DNA of 64,000 bases, taken from contig NZ_CP035495.1 of assembly GCF_004135345.1 (NCBI RefSeq), positions 868,001-932,000 of the forward strand, given 5' to 3'. The stretch's first letter is position 1, and every line of letters starts with the position of its first letter. This DNA comes from Xylanimonas allomyrinae (GTDB taxonomy: Bacteria > Actinomycetota > Actinomycetes > Actinomycetales > Cellulomonadaceae). The notes below the pieces were generated by a model, which worked only from the letters and a program-made list of their open reading frames with translations, ran no database searches and had not been told where the DNA came from. Positions 40,792 through 47,735 of the stretch are shown here, in pieces. Made by a program: the position numbers and the translations under genes.

Positions 40792-40962
40792 ATGTCGAAG
40801 GTCCTCGGCATCGCCCCGACCACACCGCTGGCCTGCAGCGACGAGGGGGCATCGCAGGACGCGCCTGCCCCGAGCCTGGAGTTGCTCCACAGGACCGCCG
40901 GGATGGCGCGCCGGACCGCCTGCGGGACCGGGAGTGGGCGAGGATGCTCTGGCTGTCCGTGA
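40792..40962 (+). CDS. Small ORF of unknown function
   Basis: 56 residues from ATG 40792: begins MSKVLGIAPTTPLACSDEG and ends with a Cys/Gly-rich tail GTGSGRGCSGCP. The ribosome site TCTGGAGTC lies 3 bases before the start and is part of a 12-base match to the region before the secreted peptide at 59641. No family known; the tail is probably out of the true frame. The rest of 40421-41091 shows only scraps of coding-like sequence in shifting frames. Confidence 0.25.
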   Translation: MSKVLGIAPTTPLACSDEGASQDAPAPSLELLHRTAGMARRTACGTGSGRGCSGCP

Positions 40963-41091
40963 CGCGCCGTCGATGGTCGTCGGGGCTCTGCCTCTCCGCC
41001 GCCGGAACGCCTTGACGCTCGTTACTGCGTCGACAGTCTCGTCGGGCGTGCGCAGGACCGAACCGCCTCGAGAAGACGAAGGGTTCCCAGC

Positions 41092-41361
41092 ATGGACTTG
41101 CGTGGATTGGCCGCATTGATCGCCGTCGCCGATGCGGGATCCGTGACGCTCGCGGCCGCCACCCTCGGCTACACCCAGTCGGCGGTCAGCCGGCAGCTCG
41201 CCGGACTGGAGCGGTCGGTGGGCATGCAACTCACGGTTCGGGTGCGGGGCGGCCTCGCCTTGACACCGGGCGGTGAGGCGTTGGTGCCCGTCGCGCGCGA
41301 GATCGTGCGCCTGTGGGAACGGCGGGCAGCTCCCCAGGAAGCCGCACCGGCGGTGCGATAG
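41092..41361 (+). CDS. LysR-type DNA-binding domain only (truncated regulator)
   Basis: 89 residues: MDLRGLAALIAVADAGSVTLAAATLGYTQSAVSRQLAGLERSVGMQL is the full LysR winged helix, running to GGEALVPVAREIVRLWERR, the linker helix. The inducer-binding domain (about 200 residues) is absent and a stop follows APAVR. It may be a remnant, or a stand-alone DNA-binding protein. It lies 203 bases upstream of the cluster 1 precursor on the same strand, so a role in that cluster is possible but unproven. Confidence 0.7.
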   Translation: MDLRGLAALIAVADAGSVTLAAATLGYTQSAVSRQLAGLERSVGMQLTVRVRGGLALTPGGEALVPVAREIVRLWERRAAPQEAAPAVR

Positions 41362-41564
41362 CGCGCCGTTTTGGGCGATGTCAACAGTCTTGACTAGAAG
41401 GCATTCTGCTTTCGTCCTGTGTGCGTCGTGGTTAATGCTTCAACACGTCAGGGATGCGAACGGGAAGGCCATCGATAAGTCGACAGGCAACTCGGTGACG
41501 AGACCGGACGCATTTCCTGGGGTGCTGCACCAGGCGGCACCCTCCACTCGGAAGGAGCAAAACC
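41362..41564 (+). promoter_or_regulatory. Upstream region of the cluster 1 precursor gene
   Basis: 203 bases, less GC-rich than average. CTTGACTAG near 41390 is a -35-like hexamer, and TTAATGCTT near 41434 a -10-like one, but their spacing is not canonical, so they may belong to different promoters. GAAGGAG at 41551-41557 is a strong ribosome site seven bases before the ATG at 41565. Confidence 0.45.
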
Positions 41565-41720
41565 ATGCACAACGTCCTTGGCGGATACACCGCCTACGCC
41601 TCGCCGTCGGAGATCCAGAACATCGCCCTCAACGAGGCCGAGCTGGGCAACGTCGGTACCTCGGTCTCCCTGAGCGTCAGCTACTCGTTGTCGCTCTCGT
41701 GGTCGTGGTCGTGGACGTGA
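41565..41720 (+). CDS. RiPP precursor peptide with nine alternating Ser-X repeats
   Basis: 51 residues with a strong ribosome site. The leader MHNVLGGYTAYASPSEIQNI continues ALNEAELGNVG. Residues 33-49 have Ser at every odd position, alternating with V34, L36, V38, Y40, L42, L44, W46, W48 and W50; Thr32 and Thr51 flank the repeat. There is no Cys, so no lanthionine can form. With the adjacent kinase, HopA1-like protein and luciferase-like reductase, each Ser is predicted to become dehydroalanine and then D-Ala, giving an alternating L,D peptide of about 19 residues. Such peptides fold as beta-helices, as gramicidin does. The cleavage site is unknown; before Gly31, Thr32 or Ser33 is plausible. 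The leader recalls class V lanthipeptide leaders in outline, from memory only. The modification scheme is inference. Confidence 0.85.
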   Translation: MHNVLGGYTAYASPSEIQNIALNEAELGNVGTSVSLSVSYSLSLSWSWSWT

Positions 41721-41752
41721 TCGGTCCGTTTCGCCGCGAGTAGCGGATAGGA

Positions 41753-41793
41753 GTGTGCTGCCGGGCCACATGGAGCGTGGCCCGGCAGCACAC
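41753..41793 (+). terminator. Perfect 17-bp hairpin between precursor and modification genes
   Basis: GTGTGCTGCCGGGCCAC (41753-41769) pairs without mismatch to GTGGCCCGGCAGCACAC (41777-41793) around ATGGAGC. It lies 32 bases after the precursor stop, with no U-run. Placed like the attenuators seen after lanA genes, it would keep precursor mRNA abundant relative to the enzyme genes. Confidence 0.85.
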
Positions 41794-41855
41794 CCGTCCA
41801 GTCTAGTCAGAAGCGATCGGAACGCTCTTACCATGCGCACAGAAAGGGCACGGAA

Positions 41856-42968
41856 ATGGTGTCTGTCGTCGATGCTGCCATCTCGGCGCTGACCGATGTC
41901 GAGCCGCCGTCACGCGAGTTCGTGGACGAGGCGCTGGCTCGTCCCGCCGACAGCCCGCACTCCTCGCGGGTTCACGAAGTCATCGACTCCGTGCGCATGA
42001 GCAGGCCGCGCGTCACCGCCGTCGCGGAGCGCGGGCCGCTGCTGTCCGTCGTGACGCTCGAGGCGGAGTGCGGGATCCTCGTCGACACCTACGTCCTTGC
42101 CACGCGGGAGCGCCGCCTGGACGGCATCCGCTTCGAGGCGCAGACCCCGACGGTCCGTGACGTGCACGGCTTGGCGACAGCGCTCGCCGACCTGGGCGCT
42201 GACGCCGTCTCGACCTGCACGCGCCGCGGCGAGCACGTCGAGGTCGTGCGCCCCGGACCGCTCGCGGTCGCGTCGCTCATGAAGGTCTTCGTGATCGAGG
42301 CGGTGCTCGCCGGCGTCGACGACGGCGTCCTCGCGCTGGACGAGAGCCATCGGCTGCGCGACGTCGACATCGCCTACCTCAGCGCCGGCCTCGGAGCCGA
42401 GCACGTCGGGACCGAGGTGACGGTGGGCGAGCTGTGCAGCCTGTCCGCGTTGCAGTCCGACAACAGCGCTACCGACCTGCTCGTGCGGCTCATCGGGCCC
42501 GATCGGGTTCTCAAGACGTTTGAGCAGCACGGTGTGGAGCGCGGGCTCAACGAGCCGTTTCGCACCACGAAGGACACGTTCCTCGCCGCATGGGGCGAGG
42601 GGATCAGTCCCGATGCGCCGCACGCCGAGGTCGACGCCACGCTCCGGGTTCGCGGGCTGGAACGGGTCGCGCACGGTGACGGTCACGACTACGTCTCGAC
42701 GCTCACCGCCGTCGACTCCGTGATGGGCGCGCTGGCCGCCCGGCCCTGGCATCCCTGGTCCGTGACCGGTGCGCGGGCGCCGGTGCTCTTCAAGGGCGGT
42801 TCGGCCCCCGGCGTCCTCGCCGGAGCGTGGTTCGGGCCAGGCGCCGACCGGGCCCCGGCGGGCATGTCGTTCTGCGTGAACGCGGGGGCACCCCTCGGGG
42901 CGCTCGAAGAGATCTACGCCTTCAGCTGCGCCGAGTCGCTCCGCGAGCGGCTTGGACTCGGCGCCTGA
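41856..42968 (+). CDS. Serine beta-lactamase-fold hydrolase, cytoplasmic
   Basis: 370 residues. The second half is a class A beta-lactamase/penicillin-recognising fold with all three active-site motifs: SLMK (Ser140-Lys143), SDN (201-203) and KGG (313-315). The first 130 residues are a separate domain I cannot name. There is no signal peptide, odd for this fold, so it probably works in the cytosol on the peptide. Possible roles are leader removal, a transacylation, or hydrolysis of a D-Ala-containing bond; the family's usual substrates end in D-Ala, which the neighbouring enzymes are predicted to make. First enzyme gene of cluster 1, after the attenuator hairpin. Confidence 0.75.
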   Translation: MVSVVDAAISALTDVEPPSREFVDEALARPADSPHSSRVHEVIDSVRMSRPRVTAVAERGPLLSVVTLEAECGILVDTYVLATRERRLDGIRFEAQTPTVRDVHGLATALADLGADAVSTCTRRGEHVEVVRPGPLAVASLMKVFVIEAVLAGVDDGVLALDESHRLRDVDIAYLSAGLGAEHVGTEVTVGELCSLSALQSDNSATDLLVRLIGPDRVLKTFEQHGVERGLNEPFRTTKDTFLAAWGEGISPDAPHAEVDATLRVRGLERVAHGDGHDYVSTLTAVDSVMGALAARPWHPWSVTGARAPVLFKGGSAPGVLAGAWFGPGADRAPAGMSFCVNAGAPLGALEEIYAFSCAESLRERLGLGA

Positions 42969-42983
42969 CAACGGGAGCAACTG

Positions 42984-43994
42984 ATGCTGACTGAACTGGT
43001 CGAACGCAAGGTGGGGCGCAACCTCACCACGATCGAGGCCGACGCCTCCGGGCTCGTGGTGCGCAAGCAGTTCTCCGGTGAGCCCGACGACGCCGAGCGA
43101 CGTTTCCGGAACTCCCTGCGCTGGGATGCCGTCCGCGCCGCAGCGGCACCCGACCTCGCGCCACCGATCCTGGACGTCGACGAGACGACGCGGACGGTGA
43201 CGTTCCCGTACCTCGTGGACGCGCAGTCGTTGCAGGAACTGCTCGACACTGCGCACGATCCGAGCGACGTGCTCGTGGAGTTCCGGAAGGCAGGCCAGCT
43301 TCTTGGCACCCTCCACGCTCTGCTGCCCGAGGACGTGGGCCCGGCACGCGCCCCGGACGACCTCGCTGCGGCACCGGTCTCCGCGTTCGACTGGATCACC
43401 GCGGAGGGTTTCGCGCGGGCCAGCGGGGGAGAGCTGGAGTGCTGGCGTCTGCTGCAGCACGATCCGGAGCTGTGCGAGACGATCCGGCACTGGGTCGCGT
43501 CCCAGCGTGACGCCGAGGTCCGACCGGCCCACGGCGACGTGCGCCCCGACCAGCTCCTCGTCGACCCGGCGGGGGGAATGCTCCTCGTCGACTGGGAGGA
43601 GTTCACCCTCGCGCCACCCCAGCGAGACCTGTGCGGACTGCTCGGTGCGGTCTTCTTCGACGCGCTCACGCGAACCTTCGCCTCGCTCGACGGCGGGCGC
43701 GCCTCAGCGCTGGAGACGCACCAGCTGCTGCTGGAACGCGGCGAGCAGCTGATCGACGGCGCCCGCCCCGTCATCGACGCGACCATCGAGGGCTACACCT
43801 CCACCTCCGACGTGACGCCGTCCCCGGTCGATCTCGCTCGCGGGACCGGGTGGTACGTGCTCGACCGTGTCATCGCCCGCTCGATGATGTCGTTCGCCAT
43901 GAGCCCGGTCGACAGGGGCCTCGCGGGGATCGGACGCCAGCTCGTGATCGACCCGGAGAGCGCCACGCAGATGTTCGAGGGAGCTGCTCGATGA
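42984..43994 (+). CDS. APH-like kinase, class V lanthipeptide LanK type
   Basis: 336 residues; GGGAG precedes the ATG. Aminoglycoside-phosphotransferase/kinase fold: VVRKQFSGE with the N-lobe Lys, AGQLLGTLHALLP, the catalytic loop HGDVRPDQLLVDP (His183-Asp185) and the metal motif LLVDWEEFTLAPPQRDL. The usual Asn of HGDxxxxN is Gln or Asp here. In class V lanthipeptides and thioviridamide-type pathways such a kinase phosphorylates Ser/Thr of the precursor before elimination. Its stop overlaps the HopA1-like gene (ATGA), indicating coupled translation and supporting the pairing. Confidence 0.82.
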   Translation: MLTELVERKVGRNLTTIEADASGLVVRKQFSGEPDDAERRFRNSLRWDAVRAAAAPDLAPPILDVDETTRTVTFPYLVDAQSLQELLDTAHDPSDVLVEFRKAGQLLGTLHALLPEDVGPARAPDDLAAAPVSAFDWITAEGFARASGGELECWRLLQHDPELCETIRHWVASQRDAEVRPAHGDVRPDQLLVDPAGGMLLVDWEEFTLAPPQRDLCGLLGAVFFDALTRTFASLDGGRASALETHQLLLERGEQLIDGARPVIDATIEGYTSTSDVTPSPVDLARGTGWYVLDRVIARSMMSFAMSPVDRGLAGIGRQLVIDPESATQMFEGAAR

Positions 43995-44932
43995 ACGCCC
44001 ATCTGAGGGGACCGTCCGCCGCCGACCTGGCAGCGATGATCGATGTCGACACCGACCACCGCACGATCACGGTACGGGGCGAGACGCTGGCGCTTGACGG
44101 GGACAACCCTGGTCGCGGCCTGACCGCCTGGCTGTACGCCACCCTGCACGCGGGGAGCCCCGGAGCCATCGCGACCACGGCACTGCTCCCCGACGAGGCG
44201 TTCGAGCGCGAGATCCGGGAGGCGCTCACCGACCCGGGCGTGCAGGTCGCGATCGACCCGGCCCGGATCGCGGTGTCGGCACCGGTCGGCGAGGTCGCCG
44301 AGCTGCACCGTGTCCGTGTGCTGTTTGACGAGGCCGACATCACCGAGGTGGACGGGCGCCGGTACGCGCGTGTCTCCAGCCTCCGCCCGAACCTGACACC
44401 CGGCTTCTTCATGTTCGTCCACGATGCGGCGCAGGCTGCGACGCCCACGGCCGAGGTGCACCGCCACTATGTCCGGTTCGAGGACCCGCGGGCCGCGCTC
44501 GCCTTCTGGGCACCGACGCTCGACCTGCTGGTCGCGGCAGGGCTCTCGTTCCGGTCCAAGATCCTGTCTCGTCCGGGCTCCTTCCCGCGCAACGACTCGG
44601 TCGTCTTCTACTCCTCGACCGACGTCGACCGCGTGGAGGGGATCATCGCCGGCGAGATGGCCACACTGGCCATGACGCCGACCGGGTCGCCGCTGTGCGC
44701 GCAGGTCGCCCCCGGGTTGTACCGGGCGGCGGACCCGCTGCGACTCCAAGGTCGCGAGGAGAGCTTCGGGCAGAGCCGCTGCGCCGCCGTCGCCGCCGCG
44801 ATCGTCGCCACCCTGACCCGTGCGGGCGCGTTCCAGGACCACCTGGAGGAGGCACTGGCGGGCGCCGGGATCCTCATCGAGGACGTGTCCCGCAACGCTT
44901 CCCGCCCGCACGCGGCCCAGGTGGCGGCATGA
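43991..44932 (+). CDS. HopA1-like lyase partner, class V lanthipeptide LanY type
   Basis: 313 residues. The HopA1 effector family is recognisable in LHRVRVLFDEADITEV, RVSSLRPNLTPGFFMFVHD, VHRHYVRFEDPRAALAFW, FRSKILSRPGSFPRNDSVVFYSS and the closing QVAPGLYRAADP with ESFGQSRCAAVAAAIV. In class V lanthipeptides a HopA1 protein eliminates phosphate from pSer/pThr to give dehydroalanine or dehydrobutyrine, and it partners the APH-like kinase. No separate cyclase is encoded in cluster 1, consistent with a precursor lacking Cys. Overlaps both neighbours by four bases. Confidence 0.82.
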   Translation: MNAHLRGPSAADLAAMIDVDTDHRTITVRGETLALDGDNPGRGLTAWLYATLHAGSPGAIATTALLPDEAFEREIREALTDPGVQVAIDPARIAVSAPVGEVAELHRVRVLFDEADITEVDGRRYARVSSLRPNLTPGFFMFVHDAAQAATPTAEVHRHYVRFEDPRAALAFWAPTLDLLVAAGLSFRSKILSRPGSFPRNDSVVFYSSTDVDRVEGIIAGEMATLAMTPTGSPLCAQVAPGLYRAADPLRLQGREESFGQSRCAAVAAAIVATLTRAGAFQDHLEEALAGAGILIEDVSRNASRPHAAQVAA

Positions 44933-45891
44933 CCGAGATCTCGCTCCTGTGCCCGCACCAGCCCAGCGACGCGGCGATGGTGCGGCAGTACGCCCGGGTG
45001 GTGCGCGAAGGCGACTACGCCCGGCTTTGGACGGGGCAGTCGTTCATGCTCGAGAGCCACATGGCGCTCGCGACGCTCGGCGGCACCGAGGACGCCGTTC
45101 CGGTGGGAATCGGCACCGCTCTCGCGCCATTGAGGACCCCCTACGACGCGGCACTGCAGGCCCGGTCGCTGGCGCTGGCCTTGGACCGCCCGGTGTCAGT
45201 CGCCTACGGCGCGGCGGACCCGGACTTCGTCCGTGCGGTTCGGGGTGAGCCCTTGAGACGTCCCGCGAGCTTCGTGTCCGCGTATGCGCGGACCGTCCGG
45301 TCGCTGCTGGACGGCGAGCTCGTGACCAGCGAGGAACCCGGCACCGAGACCCGTGCGGCGCAGCTCCCGGACGTGCCGCGCCCGGTGGTCGAGGTGGGTA
45401 CGGGCGTGCTCCGGCCGTCGATGGCGGCCAAGTCTGCGAACGCGGACTTCGTCGTCACGTGGCTCACGCCGCGCAACTACGTCCGCGACGTCCTCCTCCC
45501 GCGACTGACCCGCCCGGACGGCGGACGGCCCCGCGTCGTCACCAACGTACACATCGGCCTGGAACGACCCGGCAGAAACGCGAACTTCCTGGCCCAGACC
45601 GGATGCTTCCGGCATCTCGGCCGACCGCACTACGTCGACATGCTCCAGCGCGCCGGACTTGACGTCCATCCCAGCGACATCGTGTCCAGCGCCCGGGAGC
45701 TCGTCCGCAAGGACGTCTTCGTCTACGGGGATGTCGAGTCCATCGCCGAGCATCTCGCCGACATCGGTCGCTGCGGCGTCGACGAGATCGTGCTGAACCT
45801 CACCGCGGTCGCCTTCGTCCACGGGGACGCCGCCGCCATCGACGACCTCCACACCCTCGCCGAGCACCTCGCCACCAGAAAGGTCTCCTGA
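44929..45891 (+). CDS. Luciferase-like (LLM) oxidoreductase, probable dehydroalanine reductase
   Basis: 320 residues, ATGA overlap with the HopA1-like gene. Bacterial-luciferase TIM barrel: ISLLCPHQPSDAAMVRQYARVVREGDYARLWTGQ, then LGGTEDAVPVGIGTALAPLRTPYDAALQARSLALA and the C-terminal VFVYGDVESIAEHLADIGRCGVDEIVLNLTAV. The family uses F420 or FMN. In lexapeptide biosynthesis an F420-dependent member (LxmJ) reduces dehydroalanine to D-Ala, and the gene arrangement here is the same. Predicted to convert up to nine dehydroalanines in the cluster 1 core. Cofactor cannot be decided by eye. Confidence 0.8.
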   Translation: MTEISLLCPHQPSDAAMVRQYARVVREGDYARLWTGQSFMLESHMALATLGGTEDAVPVGIGTALAPLRTPYDAALQARSLALALDRPVSVAYGAADPDFVRAVRGEPLRRPASFVSAYARTVRSLLDGELVTSEEPGTETRAAQLPDVPRPVVEVGTGVLRPSMAAKSANADFVVTWLTPRNYVRDVLLPRLTRPDGGRPRVVTNVHIGLERPGRNANFLAQTGCFRHLGRPHYVDMLQRAGLDVHPSDIVSSARELVRKDVFVYGDVESIAEHLADIGRCGVDEIVLNLTAVAFVHGDAAAIDDLHTLAEHLATRKVS

Positions 45892-45893
45892 CC

Positions 45894-46094
45894 ATGGACC
45901 AGCCTGCCATCCTCGTGCCCGCCGTCGTCCTGGCGGCGGCGTTCGTCGTCTACTGCTACGTCGAGCTCGCCCGCGCGACCGAGGTGCGATTCCTCCCGAA
46001 GTGGGGCTGGGCCGTCGCCGTCGCCATCTCGGTGCCGCTCGGCGGGATCGTCTACCTCCTGGCAGGCCGGTCGGAGACCGGTTCCGATGCGTGA
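45894..46094 (+). CDS. Small two-helix membrane protein, PLDc_N-like
   Basis: 66 residues starting two bases after the reductase stop. Helix 1 ILVPAVVLAAAFVVYCYVELA, then FLPKWGWAVAVAISVPLGGIVYLLAGR, the second helix with the W...PLGGIVYLLAGR pattern of PLDc_N small membrane proteins. Those appear in bacteriocin loci beside ABC transporters, so an immunity or transport accessory role is possible. It overlaps the following ATPase gene by eight bases. Confidence 0.7.
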   Translation: MDQPAILVPAVVLAAAFVVYCYVELARATEVRFLPKWGWAVAVAISVPLGGIVYLLAGRSETGSDA

Positions 46095-46983
46095 CGACGC
46101 TCTCGTCTCTGCGGACGGCGTCACCGTGCGCTTCGGCGACGTCACCGCTCTCGACGAGGTCTCCTGCGCGTTCGGGTCGCACGGTGTGCACGGGCTCATC
46201 GGCGTCAACGGTGCGGGGAAGACCACGCTGCTCCACGCCATCCTCGGCCTCGTCCCTGTCACCGCGGGAACGATCGCGCGCCCGGCGGAGGGCATCGCGT
46301 ACTGCACGGACACGCCGAGCTTCGAGCCGTTCCTCACCGCGAGCGAGGTCATGGCGCAGTCGGCCGCACTCGGTCGCGGCAGGTCCGCCGTGCCGTCGCC
46401 GCGCGAGATCGGCGAGCATCTGGACGCGGTCGGCCTCGGAGACGCCGCGAACCGGCGGGTGGCCGGCTTCTCCCGCGGCATGAAGCAGCGCCTCGGCATC
46501 GCCGCGGCGCTCGTGCGGTCACCCGCGGTGCTCGTGCTCGACGAGCCGACGAGCGCGCTCGACCCCGTCGGCCGCGAGGCGGTGGTCCGCATCGTCCGCG
46601 AGATCGGCCGCGAGCGCTGCGTCATCATGTCCAGTCACACCCTGGGCGACGTCGAGTCGGTCGCGGACCGGCTCGTCGTGCTCGACCACGGCTCGCTCGT
46701 CTTCGGGGGCACCATGGATGGCTTCCTCGCGTCGACGGCGGCAGACCAGGTCATCGTCGTCGACGCGGTGACGGATCCCACGGGGCTGTGTCGCGTCCTG
46801 GCCGCCCGGGGCGCGCGGCCAGACGTCGCACCGGAAGAACCGTTCTCGGTCCGGCTGCGTGAGCGCGATCTGCCCGCCCTGTTCGAGGTGCTGTCGGGCG
46901 GGGCGCACGGGATCCGCCAGATCAGCTTCGGTGAGCGGTCGCTCCAGCAGGCGTTCGTCACCCGGATCAAGGAGGTCGCGTGA
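46087..46983 (+). CDS. ABC transporter ATPase (cluster 1, system A)
   Basis: 298 residues. Walker A LIGVNGAGKTTLLHAILG, signature FSRGMKQRLGIAAAL, Walker B VLVLDEPTSALDPVGR, switch His in CVIMSSHTLGDVES. DrrA/CcmA-type export ATPase. The shared stop/start (GTGATGA region) with the next gene shows pairing with the permease. Probably exports the peptide or removes it from the membrane for self-protection. Confidence 0.9.
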   Translation: MRDDALVSADGVTVRFGDVTALDEVSCAFGSHGVHGLIGVNGAGKTTLLHAILGLVPVTAGTIARPAEGIAYCTDTPSFEPFLTASEVMAQSAALGRGRSAVPSPREIGEHLDAVGLGDAANRRVAGFSRGMKQRLGIAAALVRSPAVLVLDEPTSALDPVGREAVVRIVREIGRERCVIMSSHTLGDVESVADRLVVLDHGSLVFGGTMDGFLASTAADQVIVVDAVTDPTGLCRVLAARGARPDVAPEEPFSVRLRERDLPALFEVLSGGAHGIRQISFGERSLQQAFVTRIKEVA

Positions 46984-47735
46984 TGAGCTTCGTCGTCGAG
47001 CTGCGCCGGTGGGTCCGGACCCGGCGCCTGTTCGTCCTGTGCGCGGTCTTCCTGTTCTCGGGGATGACGTCGCCTCTGCTCGCCTACTACAGCGGTGAGA
47101 TCTTCCGGTCGCTCGGCGCATCGGAGAACATCACCGTCATCGTCGGCGAGGCCTCGTGGCAGTCCCTCGTCTCGTCGTACTTCAAGAACTCGTCGCAGCT
47201 GGCGTTGCTGCTCGCCGCGTACCTTGTGGGTTGGGCGTGCGCGATCGGCCCAGACGATCGGCTCCGGCTGTACTACCGGTCGCGTGTCCCGGGTGCCTGG
47301 CAGGTCTACGGGGCGCGGCTCGGAGTCGCCGGGATCGGGGTCGCGGCCGCCGGTGTCGTCGGTGCGGTCGTCGCCGCGTACGTGACGTTGGTGCTGAACA
47401 CGGCCGCGGATGTGACCACGCTCGCGCTGGCCCTGGCGGTACAGTCCGTCGGCATCATCATGTTCGCAACGTTCGCGGGCGTGATCGCCTGCTGGACCAA
47501 CGCGCCGTTCGTCTCGGCCGTGCTGGTCGCCGCCGTCGTACTCGTGGCCGGGCTGTTCTCGGCGGCGAACGGGTTGATGGCCTGGTCGCCGACGACGCTG
47601 CTGTCGCCGGACGGACTGCTCTCCGGCGACTCGATCACGTCGGTCGCGCGCCCGTTCCTGGTCGGTTGCCTGGTGCTGGCAGCGGGTGTCATGAGCACCG
47701 CCACGATCCCCTGGAAAGGAAGGACCGGACGATGA
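46980..47735 (+). CDS. ABC-2 type permease (cluster 1, system A)
   Basis: 251 residues, about six hydrophobic helices (for example LFVLCAVFLFSGMTSPLLAYY, GIGVAAAGVVGAVVAAYVTLVL, IIMFATFAGVIACW, AVLVAAVVLVAGLFSA). It starts within the stop of its ATPase gene and overlaps the next ATPase by four bases, so systems A and B form one transcript. No substrate signature is recognisable. Confidence 0.8.
   Translation: MMSFVVELRRWVRTRRLFVLCAVFLFSGMTSPLLAYYSGEIFRSLGASENITVIVGEASWQSLVSSYFKNSSQLALLLAAYLVGWACAIGPDDRLRLYYRSRVPGAWQVYGARLGVAGIGVAAAGVVGAVVAAYVTLVLNTAADVTTLALALAVQSVGIIMFATFAGVIACWTNAPFVSAVLVAAVVLVAGLFSAANGLMAWSPTTLLSPDGLLSGDSITSVARPFLVGCLVLAAGVMSTATIPWKGRTGR

Noticed and set aside
41640..41720. 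Ser-X repeat as a mere low-complexity stretch or a shadow of the opposite strand.
   Set aside because: Codons for Ser vary (tcg, tcc, agc), as do those for Leu (ctg, ttg, ctc), so the pattern is kept at protein level, not by DNA repeat expansion; a strong ribosome site and RiPP genes follow. Only the W-S-W-S-W tail uses repeated tgg-tcg.
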